A stretch of 64,000 nucleotides of DNA from Rossellomorea aquimaris (GCF_000935355.1 NZ_JXZC01000006.1:62001-126000); one strand, 5' to 3'; positions 19,962 to 28,400 are shown, counted from the stretch's first letter. Made by a program: numbers and translations. Notes: a model not told the origin generated them from the sequence alone.

Positions 19962-21731
19962 ATGATGACGAAAAGAACGGCATATTGCGGAGACATCACG
20001 GAATCATATATTGGTGAAAAAATCACGATCAAAGGCTGGGTGCAAAAGAGAAGGGACCTGGGCGGCTTGATTTTCATCGACCTTCGTGACAGAGAGGGAA
20101 TCGTACAAATCGTATTTAATCCGGATTTATCAGGAGACGCTTTAGCCCTTGCAGAGAAAATACGAAATGAATATGTGTTGAGTGTGACAGGTACTGTCGT
20201 AGCGAGAGCAGAAGGAACGGTGAACCCCAACCTGAATACTGGGAAAGTTGAAATTCACGCAGAAGAGGTCCGAATCATCAATGAAGCCAAGACACCTCCA
20301 TTCATGATCGATGACCAGACGGAAGTGTCCGAGGATGTGCGCCTGAAATATCGTTATGTTGATCTTCGTCGTCCAGCGATGATGGAAACCTTCAAAATGC
20401 GCCATAATGTCACGACATCTTTCCGCAATTTCTTGAACGATAACGGATTCCTGGATGTGGAAACCCCGATTTTGACGAAAAGTACGCCTGAAGGTGCCCG
20501 TGATTATCTGGTTCCGAGCCGTGTCCATAAAGGTGAATTCTACGCGCTGCCGCAATCGCCGCAAATCTTCAAGCAATTGCTGATGGTATCCGGTTTCGAC
20601 CGTTATTATCAAATCGCCCGCTGCTTCCGTGATGAAGATCTTCGTGCAGACCGTCAACCGGAATTCACACAGATCGATATGGAAATGAGCTTCATGGATA
20701 AAGAAGAGATCATCTCACTTGTGGAAGATATGATGAAGAAACTGATGAACGACGTGAAAGACGTGAACGTTTCACTGCCGATCCCAAGAATGACGTATGA
20801 CGATGCCATGAGCCGCTATGGGTCTGACAAACCGGATACACGCTTCGGGATGGAACTGATCGATGTATCAGAGATCGTAAAGGATTCAGGATTCAAAGTA
20901 TTTGCAGGCGCTGTCGCGAACGGTGGTCAAGTGAAGCTGATCAATGTAAAAGGCGGGGCATCACAGTATTCCCGTAAAGATATTGATGGCTTGACTGAGT
21001 TTGTCTCCCGTTACGGAGCAAAAGGGTTAGCCTGGTTAAAGGTAGAAGAGGAAGGCCTGAAAGGACCCATCTCCAAATTTGTGACGGAAGAAGATGCTTC
21101 CGGGATTTCTTCTTCAGCCCATGCAGAAGCAGGAGACTTGTTGCTGTTTGTCGCTGATAAAAAATCCGTAGTGGCAGATGCACTTGGTGCCCTTCGTTTG
21201 AAATTAGGGAAGGAATTGAAGCTGATCGACGAAACGAAATTCAACTTCCTATGGGTGACGGACTGGCCGCTGCTTGAGTTTGATGAAGGTGAAAACCGCT
21301 ACTATGCTGCCCACCATCCATTCACGATGCCGGTGAGAGAAGACCTTGAACTCTTCGAAACAGACCCTGCATCCGTCCGTGCCGAAGCTTATGACCTTGT
21401 ATTGAACGGGTACGAACTTGGAGGCGGATCATTACGTATTTACGAGCGTGACATTCAGGAAAGAATGTTCGAAGTACTTGGATTCTCAAAAGAAGAGGCA
21501 GAAGAACAATTTGGTTTTCTATTGGAAGCTTTCGAATACGGAACGCCACCACATGGCGGAATCGCCCTTGGGCTTGACCGTTTAGTGATGCTCCTTGCAG
21601 GCCGCACGAATCTTCGCGATACGATTGCCTTCCCGAAAACGGCGAGTGCAAGCTGTGTGCTGACTGACGCTCCTGGTGGAGTAAGTGAAGCTCAATTAAA
21701 AGAGTTATCCTTGTCGCTGGATGTAGAATAA
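19962..21731 (+). CDS. aspS: Aspartyl-tRNA synthetase
   Basis: A class II synthetase of 589 residues, the bacterial type with an insertion. An N-terminal OB-fold binds the anticodon (about 1-110), motif 2 contains [19 protein letters not shown] near 216, the GAD insertion domain spans about 300-410, and motif 3 is [13 protein letters not shown] from about 531. AAGGAGG precedes the ATG by eight bases. It is the second gene of the hisS operon; the 6S RNA promoter begins within 30 bp of its stop codon. Confidence 0.98.
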   Translation: MMTKRTAYCGDITESYIGEKITIKGWVQKRRDLGGLIFIDLRDREGIVQIVFNPDLSGDALALAEKIRNEYVLSVTGTVVARAEGTVNPNLNTGKVEIHAEEVRIINEAKTPPFMIDDQTEVSEDVRLKYRYVDLRRPAMMETFKMRHNVTTSFRNFLNDNGFLDVETPILTKSTPEGARDYLVPSRVHKGEFYALPQSPQIFKQLLMVSGFDRYYQIARCFRDEDLRADRQPEFTQIDMEMSFMDKEEIISLVEDMMKKLMNDVKDVNVSLPIPRMTYDDAMSRYGSDKPDTRFGMELIDVSEIVKDSGFKVFAGAVANGGQVKLINVKGGASQYSRKDIDGLTEFVSRYGAKGLAWLKVEEEGLKGPISKFVTEEDASGISSSAHAEAGDLLLFVADKKSVVADALGALRLKLGKELKLIDETKFNFLWVTDWPLLEFDEGENRYYAAHHPFTMPVREDLELFETDPASVRAEAYDLVLNGYELGGGSLRIYERDIQERMFEVLGFSKEEAEEQFGFLLEAFEYGTPPHGGIALGLDRLVMLLAGRTNLRDTIAFPKTASASCVLTDAPGGVSEAQLKELSLSLDVE

Positions 21732-21757
21732 TGTAAATAAATTCAGGGGGTCATTCG

Positions 21758-21786
21758 TTGAAATCGTCATGGTGATATGATATTAT
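21758..21786 (+). promoter_or_regulatory. Promoter of 6S RNA
   Basis: TTGAAA at 21758-21763, 17-base spacer ending in TGA, TATTAT at 21781-21786 (extended -10). A start near 21793 would give a precursor about ten bases longer at the 5' end than the mature RNA. Confidence 0.75.
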
Positions 21787-21801
21787 TTAAACAATCACAA
21801 A

Positions 21802-21992
21802 CAAGTCCTGATGTGTGCGACGTTTTTACCTAACAGTTTTGACCGAACACTTCAAACTTTGGGAGCTTGACGTTTCTGCTAGGCGTTCATGCCCCGTGCC
21901 GGGGACTAACAAATAGTGGAATAAAGCACCCACCTGCCGAGAGCGGGTTCAAAACGAAGGAAATGATGGCGACGGCACGATTGGGACTTGTC
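21802..21992 (+). ncRNA. ssrSA: 6S RNA (6S-1/BsrA type)
   Basis: 6S RNA binds sigma-A RNA polymerase by mimicking an open promoter. The 5' end CAAGTCCTGATGTG and the 3' end GGGACTTG pair as the closing stem, as in known 6S RNAs, and the internal GTTTTGACCGAACACTT word resembles the Bacillus 6S-1 central region. In B. subtilis the 6S-1 gene (bsrA) lies between aspS and yrvM, exactly this position. Length about 190 bases. Ends are approximate to a few bases. Confidence 0.9.
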
Positions 21993-22028
21993 CAAACATG
22001 AATGATAATGAAGATCTTATAGATTGAG

Positions 22029-22060
22029 GAGTCAGGCTCATAGCGGCCTGGCTTTTTTGT
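22029..22060 (+). terminator. Terminator downstream of 6S RNA
   Basis: AGTCAGGC pairs with GCCTGGCT around a seven-base loop, followed by six T. It lies about 40 bases after the mature 3' end, so the RNA is probably trimmed at this side too. Confidence 0.85.
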
Positions 22061-22190
22061 CGGGACTAAATTCTGCTTTAATGGGGTAAACGAAGGGGAA
22101 GGACAACATTTCATATTGATTTTCGTTCCCCTTTCCTTTATTCTAATTCAGTATAAACCTAGTTGAATACTTATAATGGAGTTGATTATA

Positions 22191-22955
22191 TTGCTACACC
22201 AGTTTTCACGAAATGAACTAGCGATCGGTAAGGAAGGACTTCAAACCCTTAAAAATAGTACGGTGGCAGTACTCGGAATCGGGGGAGTGGGATCCTTTGC
22301 TGCTGAAGCTTTAGCCAGATCAGGTGTAGGCCGTCTTGTGTTAGTGGATAAAGATGATGTGGATATCACCAACGTCAATCGTCAAGTTCATGCATTGCTC
22401 TCTACAGTGGGCCAGCCAAAGGTCGACCTGATGAGGGACCGCATTATGGATATTAATCCAGACTGTGAGGTCATTGCTTTAAAGATGTTCTACACAGAGG
22501 AAACGTACGAGGAATTTTTCAATCAGGGATTGGATTATGTGATCGATGCTTCTGATACGATCTCCTATAAAATTCACTTAATGAAGGAATGCTTAAACAG
22601 AGATATTCCTCTGATTGCGAGCATGGGAGCCGCTAATAAAACCGATCCGACTCGCTTCAAAATTGCGGATATCAGTAAAACGCATACGGATCCAATCGCA
22701 AAGGTCATCCGTACCCGATTGAAAAAAGAAGGAATTAAAAAAGGTGTGACGGTCGTCTTCTCGGATGAAAGTCCGATTGTCATCCGTGAAGATATTCGAA
22801 AAGAAGTAGGAAAAGATGATGCGAAGATTCGTAAAGCACAACTTCCTCCGTCTTCCAATGCGTTTGTTCCATCGGTTGCAGGTTTGATTGCAGCCAGTCA
22901 TGTGATGAACCAGCTGTTGAAGCATATTGAAATTAAAAGAGTAAAAGACAAATAA
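22191..22955 (+). CDS. tcdA: tRNA threonylcarbamoyladenosine dehydratase
   Basis: TcdA (YrvM) uses ATP to convert t6A37 of tRNA to its cyclic form ct6A. This 254-residue ThiF/E1-like protein has the nucleotide loop VLGIGGVGSFAAEAL near residue 26, NRQVHAL near 59, and the conserved PPSSNAFVPSVAGLI near 220. TTG 22191 matches the homologous N-terminus LHQFSRNELAIGKEG; GGAG lies nine bases upstream. An ATG at 22176 would add five residues. It is monocistronic, ending at a perfect terminator. Confidence 0.95.
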   Translation: MLHQFSRNELAIGKEGLQTLKNSTVAVLGIGGVGSFAAEALARSGVGRLVLVDKDDVDITNVNRQVHALLSTVGQPKVDLMRDRIMDINPDCEVIALKMFYTEETYEEFFNQGLDYVIDASDTISYKIHLMKECLNRDIPLIASMGAANKTDPTRFKIADISKTHTDPIAKVIRTRLKKEGIKKGVTVVFSDESPIVIREDIRKEVGKDDAKIRKAQLPPSSNAFVPSVAGLIAASHVMNQLLKHIEIKRVKDK

Positions 22956-22960
22956 TGCCC

Positions 22961-22999
22961 AAAAAAGGACTGAATCTAAAATGGATTCAGTCCTTTTTC
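22961..22999 (+). terminator. Terminator after tcdA
   Basis: Fifteen-base perfect stem, AAAAAGGACTGAATC with GATTCAGTCCTTTTT, seven-base loop. Confidence 0.94.
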
Positions 23000-23104
23000 T
23001 ATCCTTTAAGCAGTACGGCGAATTTTCTATCCAACTTCAAGCCTCCTCATAGCCAGATTTATACATTCTTGAAAACTAATTCCATTAATTAGGTTGAAAA
23101 AGGA

Positions 23105-23158
23105 TTGACTGTATAACGTGTCATAGTGTACTATCTAACTAGAACACCATGACACGTT
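23105..23158 (+). promoter_or_regulatory. Promoter and palindromic operator of the GntR/ABC operon
   Basis: TTGACT (23105-23110) and TACTAT (23129-23134) with an 18-base spacer form a promoter. A perfect 10-bp inverted repeat AACGTGTCAT (23115-23124) / ATGACACGTT (23149-23158) flanks the -10 box, extended inward by GTGT / ACAC. YtrA-type GntR repressors bind AGTGTA-containing inverted repeats, so this is the likely site of the regulator encoded by the second gene. Confidence 0.75.
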
Positions 23159-23173
23159 AAAAGGAGTGCACGT

Positions 23174-23953
23174 ATGAACGCTTTTACAGGTCTTCTTTGG
23201 AAAGACTTTAAAACCTCTAAGGTTTGGTTTTTTGGCTGGTTAGCGATTATTTTTCTTATTTACATTATTGGATTGGTGATCGGGAATTTCGTCAAAGAGC
23301 CAACGATTGTTCAAATCTTTCTCATCATGATCGGTGTATTTCATTTTGCCTTTCTTCCGGGCATCGTATGCTCCATGCTTCGTCTGGAAGGGAAAACACA
23401 GCTCTGGCTTCACAGTCCCTATAACGGGTTTATGCTCTTGTTGCCCAAATTGATCATTGCATTTATTTACTCCACTTTGTCACTACTATTAGTGGATGGC
23501 CTGGGGATCATCTCCATGCTCATGTATCCGGAAGCCTCTCTTTTCTCCTATTGGCCGATTAAAGAAGGCATCTTCTTTAATTTAGGTGTAACGGTGGTGG
23601 GCCTGTATATATCCGGATGGACGATTTTCTTATGGACCTTCTACCACTCTCTTTCAAAGTATCCATCCATCAAGAGTATACGATGGATTTTTGTAGCTGG
23701 TTTTATCATTGTGTATCAAAGTATTGTCGCATTTCTTACGAGCATTAAATGGGTGGAAAGATTACTCTTCGATACTTTTACTGTTGAAGTGAGTTCGGGT
23801 GTCTTTTTCTCGGTTGGTTCCAATGAGGCGAAGGCCGGTTTTGATCCTGAAATGATTCCGCTGCCATTGCTGCCGTTTGTATTTGAGGGAATAGTCATGA
23901 TTGTCGTATTTATCATTTCATGCTGGTTATTAGATCGTAAGGTTGAGGTGTAG
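23174..23953 (+). CDS. ABC transporter membrane protein, GntR-operon type
   Basis: A 259-residue protein with six to seven hydrophobic segments and no catalytic motif, the first gene of a promoter-operator controlled operon with a YtrA-type GntR regulator and ABC ATPases. The N-terminus MNAFTGLLWKDFKTSK resembles ABC-2 type permeases of bacitracin/YtrBCDEF-like systems. RBS AAAAGGAG is eight bases before the ATG. It probably pairs with the ATPase encoded at 24334. The substrate is unknown; cell-wall antibiotic response is an inference from regulator type only. Confidence 0.72.
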   Translation: MNAFTGLLWKDFKTSKVWFFGWLAIIFLIYIIGLVIGNFVKEPTIVQIFLIMIGVFHFAFLPGIVCSMLRLEGKTQLWLHSPYNGFMLLLPKLIIAFIYSTLSLLLVDGLGIISMLMYPEASLFSYWPIKEGIFFNLGVTVVGLYISGWTIFLWTFYHSLSKYPSIKSIRWIFVAGFIIVYQSIVAFLTSIKWVERLLFDTFTVEVSSGVFFSVGSNEAKAGFDPEMIPLPLLPFVFEGIVMIVVFIISCWLLDRKVEV

Positions 23954-23956
23954 TAC

Positions 23957-24331
23957 ATGACAGAGGAATATACAGCTTCCAAGCCGATATACCTTCAAAT
24001 AGCTGATCGAATCATACGTGAGATTGTAAGAAAAGAATTAACTCCGGGTGATAAACTGCCCTCTGTCCGGGAAATGGCCGTTCAATCCGGGGTGAATCCA
24101 AATACCATTCAACGTACGTACAGCGAATTAGAAAGGATGGAAATTGTGGAGACGAGGAGAGGGCAGGGAACATTTGTAACGGAAAAGGAAGAGGTTCTTT
24201 CAGTTTTGAATGAAAAGGTCCAACAGGAAGTAATTGAATCATTCATTAAGGATATGAAAGAACTGGGACTAACAAAAGAACAAATGATAAATGGCGTCGA
24301 GAGATACCTTGCCCAAAGAGGGGAGGAATAG
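23957..24331 (+). CDS. GntR family regulator, YtrA subfamily
   Basis: A 124-residue transcription factor with the winged HTH at about residues 12-75 (PSVREMAVQSGVNPNTIQRTY is the recognition region) and the short C-terminal dimerisation tail that defines the YtrA subfamily, too short to hold a large effector domain. GAGGTG lies at the end of the preceding gene, and the ATPase gene starts 2 bp after its stop. It most likely represses its own operon by binding the palindrome at 23115-23158. Confidence 0.9.
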   Translation: MTEEYTASKPIYLQIADRIIREIVRKELTPGDKLPSVREMAVQSGVNPNTIQRTYSELERMEIVETRRGQGTFVTEKEEVLSVLNEKVQQEVIESFIKDMKELGLTKEQMINGVERYLAQRGEE

Positions 24332-24333
24332 AG

Positions 24334-25044
24334 ATGGTTGTGAAATTTGAAAGTGTAACCAAAAAATATGGAAATGAAATGGCCTTAAAGAATACGTCGT
24401 TTCAATTTGAAAAGGGTAAGATTTATGGTCTTTTAGGTCCGAACGGCAGCGGAAAATCGACCACTTTAAAGATGATTGCAGGTTTAGTTCTTCCGAGTGC
24501 AGGCACTGTGACCATGAACGGTAAGCCTGTTACCCGGAAACAAGCAATTGAAGTGGCGTATCTTACCGAATTGGATATGTTTTACGAAGCATTTACCGTT
24601 GATGGGATGATCCGGTATTACGCCTCTCAATTCTCAGACTTTGACTTGACTCGTGCTCATGAGTTAGTGGGATTTATGGAGCTGGACAGCAAGAAGAAGA
24701 TCAAGCATTTATCGAAAGGAAATCGCGGCAGACTGAAGCTTGTTCTTGCCCTGTCCCGAAATACTGAGGTCCTGCTCCTGGATGAACCATTTTCAGGGTT
24801 GGATCCTATGGTAAGGGACTCCATCGTGAAAGGTCTCTTATCCTATATCGATTTCGGGAATCAGACAGTGATCATAGCAACCCATGAAATCGATGAAATT
24901 GAAGGGATACTTGATGAAGCGTTCATTATCAATGATGGAGAAATTAAGGGGCACTGTCAGGTAGAAGAGCTTAGAGAAATAGAAGGATTGTCAGTCCTGC
25001 AGTGGTTGAAACAAACAACGAAAAAAGAAGGGAAGATGAAGTGA
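24334..25044 (+). CDS. ABC transporter ATP-binding protein
   Basis: A 236-residue ATPase with Walker A GPNGSGKST (35-43), signature variant LSKGNRGR (about 131), Walker B VLLLDEPFSGLDP (about 149) and the switch His in ATHEID (about 187). The signature departs from LSGGQ as in YtrB-like ATPases. It sits between the GntR regulator and a second ATPase, whose ATG overlaps its TGA stop. It probably works with the membrane protein encoded at 23174. Confidence 0.92.
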   Translation: MVVKFESVTKKYGNEMALKNTSFQFEKGKIYGLLGPNGSGKSTTLKMIAGLVLPSAGTVTMNGKPVTRKQAIEVAYLTELDMFYEAFTVDGMIRYYASQFSDFDLTRAHELVGFMELDSKKKIKHLSKGNRGRLKLVLALSRNTEVLLLDEPFSGLDPMVRDSIVKGLLSYIDFGNQTVIIATHEIDEIEGILDEAFIINDGEIKGHCQVEELREIEGLSVLQWLKQTTKKEGKMK

Positions 25045-25970
25045 TGAAGACGGTTGTGCAATTACAGGGTGTCTCAAAAGTCATTAAAGGCAAGACCATT
25101 ATCGATAATTTATCCTTTGATGTGTATGAAGGGGAAGTATTCGGTTTTCTGGGACCTAATGGAGCAGGAAAAACGACGACGATCCGAATGATAGTAGGAC
25201 TAATGAATATTTCAAAAGGAGACGTCCTGATTTCTGGGAAGAGCATCAAAAAAGATTTCGAAGGTGCCATTAAGGATGTTGGTGCCATCGTTGAAAACCC
25301 GGAACTCTATAAGTTCATGTCGGGATATCAAAACTTAAAACATTTTGCCCGCATGCAAAATGGAATCACCGAAGAAAGAATGAAGGAAGTCATCGAACTT
25401 GTCGGTTTAACAGATCGCATCAATGATAAAGTGAAAACTTATTCACTTGGAATGAGACAGCGCTTGGGTCTGGCGCAATGCCTGCTCCATAAACCAAAGC
25501 TCCTCATACTCGATGAGCCTACAAATGGACTGGATCCTGCCGGAATCCGCGAAATTCGTGCGTATATCAGAAAGCTTGCCCAGGAAGAGGGTATGGCGGT
25601 CATCGTATCGAGTCACTTATTATCTGAAATGGAAATGATGTGTGATCGTATCGGGATCATCCAATCCGGAAAGCTTGTCGATGTGCAGCAGGTCCGTGAT
25701 TTTGTATAGGGGTCAGAGCAGGTTTATCATTTTGAGGTACATGATGCAGGAAAGCTCCAATCCGTACTGAAAGTATTTGATCAAGGAATTAAATTTGAAA
25801 CCAAGGGTTCGGAAGTTCAGGTCGCTCTAACAAAAGAGCAAGTACCGAACGTCATTCGCGCTCTTGTGGAAGCGGATGTTCAAATTTATAGCGTTATGCC
25901 AATTGCCAAAACATTAGAAGACAGATTCTTAGAAATTACGAATGATAAAGGAGAGGTCGTGCATGCTTAG
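25044..25970 (+). pseudogene. ABC transporter ATP-binding protein split by internal amber codon
   Basis: A BcrA-type ATPase that should be about 308 residues. The first 221 codons encode Walker A GPNGAGKTT, signature YSLGMRQRLGLAQ, Walker B LLILDEPTNGLDP and the SSHLLSEME switch, and then a TAG stands at 25707-25709. The same frame continues without another stop for 86 codons (SEQVYHFEVHDAGKL... to KGEVVHA) to TAG 25968, which is the C-terminal DUF4162 region expected in this family. A single C-to-T change of a CAG codon would explain it. The N-terminal piece (25044-25709) keeps all ATPase motifs and might still act. The permease gene overlaps the true end. Confidence 0.82.
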
Positions 25971-26913
25971 TCTTATAAGAAATGAATGGACAAAAATATT
26001 CAAGCGGGTCGGAACGTATGTCATGCTCGGATTGCTTATTCTTATTATTGGTGTTACGGCAGCTTTCACCAAGTATGATGACGGGAAAGCAAAGGAATCG
26101 GAAAACTGGAAGCAGGAACTGACAGGACAAGTGGAAGCAGATAAGCAAATGTTATCTGAAAATCCAAGTATGAATAAGTTTATCGTGAAAGATACTGAAA
26201 GAAGGATTGCCATCAATGAATATCGAATTGAAAACGACATTCAACCAAAAGTGAAAGAAACCGTTTGGACGTTTGTCGAAACGAATGCATTTTCCGTTCT
26301 GGTTGTAGGTCTGTTTGCCATCATCGTGGCAGCAGGGATTGTGGCAAGTGAGTTCAGCTGGGGTACAATCAAGCTATTGCTCATCCGTCCGATTTCCAGG
26401 ACCAAAATCCTGTTATCCAAATATTTCACCGTCATTTTATTCGGAATGAGTATGCTGCTTGTCTTATTCGTTGTATCATTCCTTATTGGACTCCTGCTAT
26501 TTGGAGGAACAGATCAGTCCACTCATTTAGCATATGTGGATGGCAAGGTAGTCGAACAGAACATTGTCGGGTACCTGATTAAAACATACTTATTGAAAAC
26601 CATCGATGTCGTGATGATGGCTACGATGGCATTCATGATTTCCACCGTATTCAGAAGCAGCTCACTGGCTATCGGGATCTCCCTATTCCTCTTGTTCGTG
26701 GGAGCTAACGCAACAAGCCTGCTCGCTCTTCGATTCGACTGGGCAAAATTCAGTCTGTTCGCGAACACAGATCTGACACAATACACAGGTTTCACACCGC
26801 CATTGGTGGACGGAATGACCATGGGCTTCTCGATCACCATGCTCGTCATCTACTTCATCATCTTCCAGCTGCTCGCCTTCATCGTCTTTAATAAGAGGGA
26901 TGTAGCGGCATAG
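25963..26913 (+). CDS. ABC-2 type transporter permease
   Basis: A 316-residue permease with an N-terminal segment (MLSLIRNEWTKIFKR, TM near 19-35), a ~70-residue extracytoplasmic loop, and five further membrane segments. The EFSWGTIKLLLIRPISR stretch is a hallmark of YhaP/BcrB-like ABC-2 permeases. ATG 25963 follows AAAGGAGAGG by six bases and overlaps the end of the split ATPase gene, its expected partner. If the amber codon abolishes the ATPase, this permease may be orphaned. Three copies of a structured repeat follow its stop codon directly. Confidence 0.88.
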   Translation: MLSLIRNEWTKIFKRVGTYVMLGLLILIIGVTAAFTKYDDGKAKESENWKQELTGQVEADKQMLSENPSMNKFIVKDTERRIAINEYRIENDIQPKVKETVWTFVETNAFSVLVVGLFAIIVAAGIVASEFSWGTIKLLLIRPISRTKILLSKYFTVILFGMSMLLVLFVVSFLIGLLLFGGTDQSTHLAYVDGKVVEQNIVGYLIKTYLLKTIDVVMMATMAFMISTVFRSSSLAIGISLFLLFVGANATSLLALRFDWAKFSLFANTDLTQYTGFTPPLVDGMTMGFSITMLVIYFIIFQLLAFIVFNKRDVAA

Positions 26914-27286
26914 AAAAGCGGAGGCGGCTTGGTCAGGCCCGACAAGCATAAGACGAACCACCCGGAAAGGCGCCCTTTGCCTTTATGGGGGGGGGTGACT
27001 TATGACCTCGAGGGTCTAGCCGCCGGAGCTGGACAAGGAAAAGCGGAGGCGGCTTGATCAGGCCCGACAAGCATAAGACGAACCACCCAAAAAGGCGCCC
27101 TTTGCCTTTATGGGTGGTTTGACTTATGACCTCGAGGGCCTAGCCGCCGTAGCTGGACAAAGAAAAGCGGAGGCGGCTTGGTAAGGCCCGACAAGCATAA
27201 GACGAACCACCCAAAAAGGCGCCCTTTGCCTTTGTGGGTGGTTTGACTTATGACCTCGAGGGCCTAGCCGGTGTAGCTGGATAAAG
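26914..27286. repeat. Three tandem copies of a 124/125-bp structured repeat
   Basis: Copies begin AAAAGCGGAGGCGGCTTG at 26914, 27039 and 27163 and end with (G)AGCTGGA(C/T)AA(A/G)G; spacing is 125 and 124 bp. Each copy is a long imperfect inverted repeat: GCGGCTTG near the left pairs with the TAGCCGCC end, CATAAGACGAACCACCC pairs with GGGTGGTTTGACTTATG, and AAAAAGGCGCCC...TTTGCCTTT forms the tip. Copy 1 has a run of nine G where the others have GGGTGGTTT, copy 3 has a degenerate right end (CCGGTGTAGC). No transposase is present; it resembles a MITE or REP-like element. It fills most of a 416-base gap. Confidence 0.9.
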
Positions 27287-27296
27287 AAAAGCAACC

Positions 27297-27332
27297 AAAA
27301 AGTGACGGACTCATCAGAGTTCGTCACTTTTA
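27297..27332. terminator. Bidirectional terminator between permease repeat and tgl
   Basis: AAAAGTGACGGACTC pairs with GAGTTCGTCACTTTT (one G-U) around ATCA. It serves the minus-strand tgl gene and probably the plus-strand operon. Confidence 0.88.
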
Positions 27333-28049
27333 TCTATACCGGTATAATTTTGAGAAATTCAAGCGTGTGACTTGTTGAAGGAGAAAGGCTGGTTCAGTGG
27401 CATCTTTTTTTCGAAGGGTATTTAAAGCTTCTATCATTTCATCATGAGTCATGATTCCGACACCGTGACCAAAATACTGATCCTCTTCTAAAAACACAGA
27501 ATTTTCCCCCATCCATATCGGATCTTCATAGTCTGGATTAGAGAAATAGTACACATCCCCTGGAATATAGTCCACTCCTTCATAGGTGACCATGCTCATA
27601 TCATCGTCATAATTGTGACCCCACACTAAAAGAGGAGAGAACAACTGATTGAAATAAGAAGTCCTGATTGTATCGAGGATTGATTTATAGTATATGAGGA
27701 CAATGCTGGTGACGCATTCGAAGCTATAGGCAGAGCTATTTATGAAAACATCTTCAATGGCCTCTGATGGAAGCTTCGAATCACGAAGCCTATATCCATA
27801 TGGAGTCTTGATCCAAAAAGCAGAGTTGAAATAGGAGTGTTCAAAGGCAGCGAATTTGGCGTCACCCTCATCCATGCTCCTTGCATTGACAATGAATCGT
27901 TCCCGCATCTTTAATTCAAATTGGAGCTCGCCTAAGTTACGGTAACGATAATCTGTAGGACTGCTATCAAGTGCTTTAACGATGCTTTCCTCTAAAGGTG
28001 ATAGATTTGTTAACCCAATACTTGACGATCCATTTTCAATGATAATCAA
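27330..28049 (-). CDS. tgl: Protein-glutamine gamma-glutamyltransferase (spore transglutaminase)
   Basis: Tgl cross-links spore coat proteins through glutamine and lysine side chains. This 239-residue protein follows B. subtilis Tgl (245 residues) through most of its length: RNLGELQFELKMR near 39, the catalytic Cys in AYSFECVTSIVLIYY near 115, GENSVFLEEDQYFGHG near 185-200 with the expected Glu and His, and TRLNFSKLYR at the end. TTG 28049 is six bases after GGGGGTG. A sigma-K type -10 box lies 24-32 bases upstream, fitting late mother-cell expression. It is single and bounded by a terminator. Confidence 0.9.
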   Translation of the reverse strand: MIIIENGSSSIGLTNLSPLEESIVKALDSSPTDYRYRNLGELQFELKMRERFIVNARSMDEGDAKFAAFEHSYFNSAFWIKTPYGYRLRDSKLPSEAIEDVFINSSAYSFECVTSIVLIYYKSILDTIRTSYFNQLFSPLLVWGHNYDDDMSMVTYEGVDYIPGDVYYFSNPDYEDPIWMGENSVFLEEDQYFGHGVGIMTHDEMIEALNTLRKKDATEPAFLLQQVTRLNFSKLYRYR

Positions 28050-28073
28050 TCAATACACCCCCGGCCTTTTTAC

Positions 28074-28082
28074 TAATGTATG
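28074..28082 (-). promoter_or_regulatory. Sigma-K type -10 box for tgl
   Basis: On the minus strand CATACATTA fits the sigma-K -10 pattern CATANNNTA, 25 bases before the TTG start. No convincing -35 AC lies at 16 bases. Confidence 0.55.
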
Positions 28083-28097
28083 ATGGGGTGAGGAGAT

Positions 28098-28166
28098 ATG
28101 GGCATCAACAGTAGAAAAATTTTGAGAAAGCCAACTGGGCTGGGTGATTTTAACATGATTGGATAA
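28098..28166 (+). CDS. Possible 22-residue micro-ORF
   Basis: ATG 28098 follows GTGAGGAGAT directly and opens 22 codons (MGINSRKILRKPTG...). It lies between the divergent tgl start and the 21-bp array. No homologue is recognised and the evidence is only the ribosome binding site. Confidence 0.2.
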   Translation: MGINSRKILRKPTGLGDFNMIG

Positions 28167-28199
28167 GTCAATCGTTTAACTTAGGAGGATGTTCACAAT

Positions 28200-28313
28200 T
28201 TGGCACAACAAAATGTGAATCTGGCACAAGTTTTGGTGAAAGTGGCACAACAAACTACAAATCTGGCACAAGTTTGTGAGGAAGTGGCACAACAAACCGG
28301 AATTACCCCTTAA
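28200..28313 (+). repeat. 21-bp phased array, five TGGCACAA boxes
   Basis: TGGCACA begins at 28201, 28222, 28243, 28264 and 28285, an exact 21-bp step, with alternate units more alike (CAACAAA... and CAAGTTT...). On the plus strand the array is open: TTG 28200, eleven bases after AGGAGG (28183-28188), starts a 37-codon frame of heptads LAQQNVN, LAQVLVK, VAQQTTN, LAQVCEE, VAQQTGI that stops with TAA just after the last unit. The frame may be real or a by-product of a 21-base unit. Conserved box length and period resemble the arrays at 9.9 and 38.5 kb although the box differs. Confidence 0.88.
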
Positions 28314-28351
28314 TACCACCCGTCAATCCCGATATATGGATGGGAAAGCAG

Positions 28352-28400
28352 TCCAAAAAACAAAAACCTGCCAAAAAGATCGTCCTTTCAGCAGGTTTTG
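28352..28400 (-). terminator. Terminator downstream of rarA
   Basis: On the minus strand AAAACCTGC pairs with GCAGGTTTT around an inner AAAG/CTTT hairpin and is followed by GTTTTTT. It lies about 90 bases beyond the rarA stop. Confidence 0.65.

Noticed and set aside
22094..22140. Inverted C/G-rich repeat AAGGGGAA...TTCCCCTT before tcdA
   Set aside because: The stem is short with a loop near 30 bases and is not placed after a gene; weak as a terminator.
27330..28049. Unknown orphan gene
   Set aside because: The FEC catalytic region and the GENSVFLEEDQYFGHG segment identify it as spore transglutaminase Tgl.
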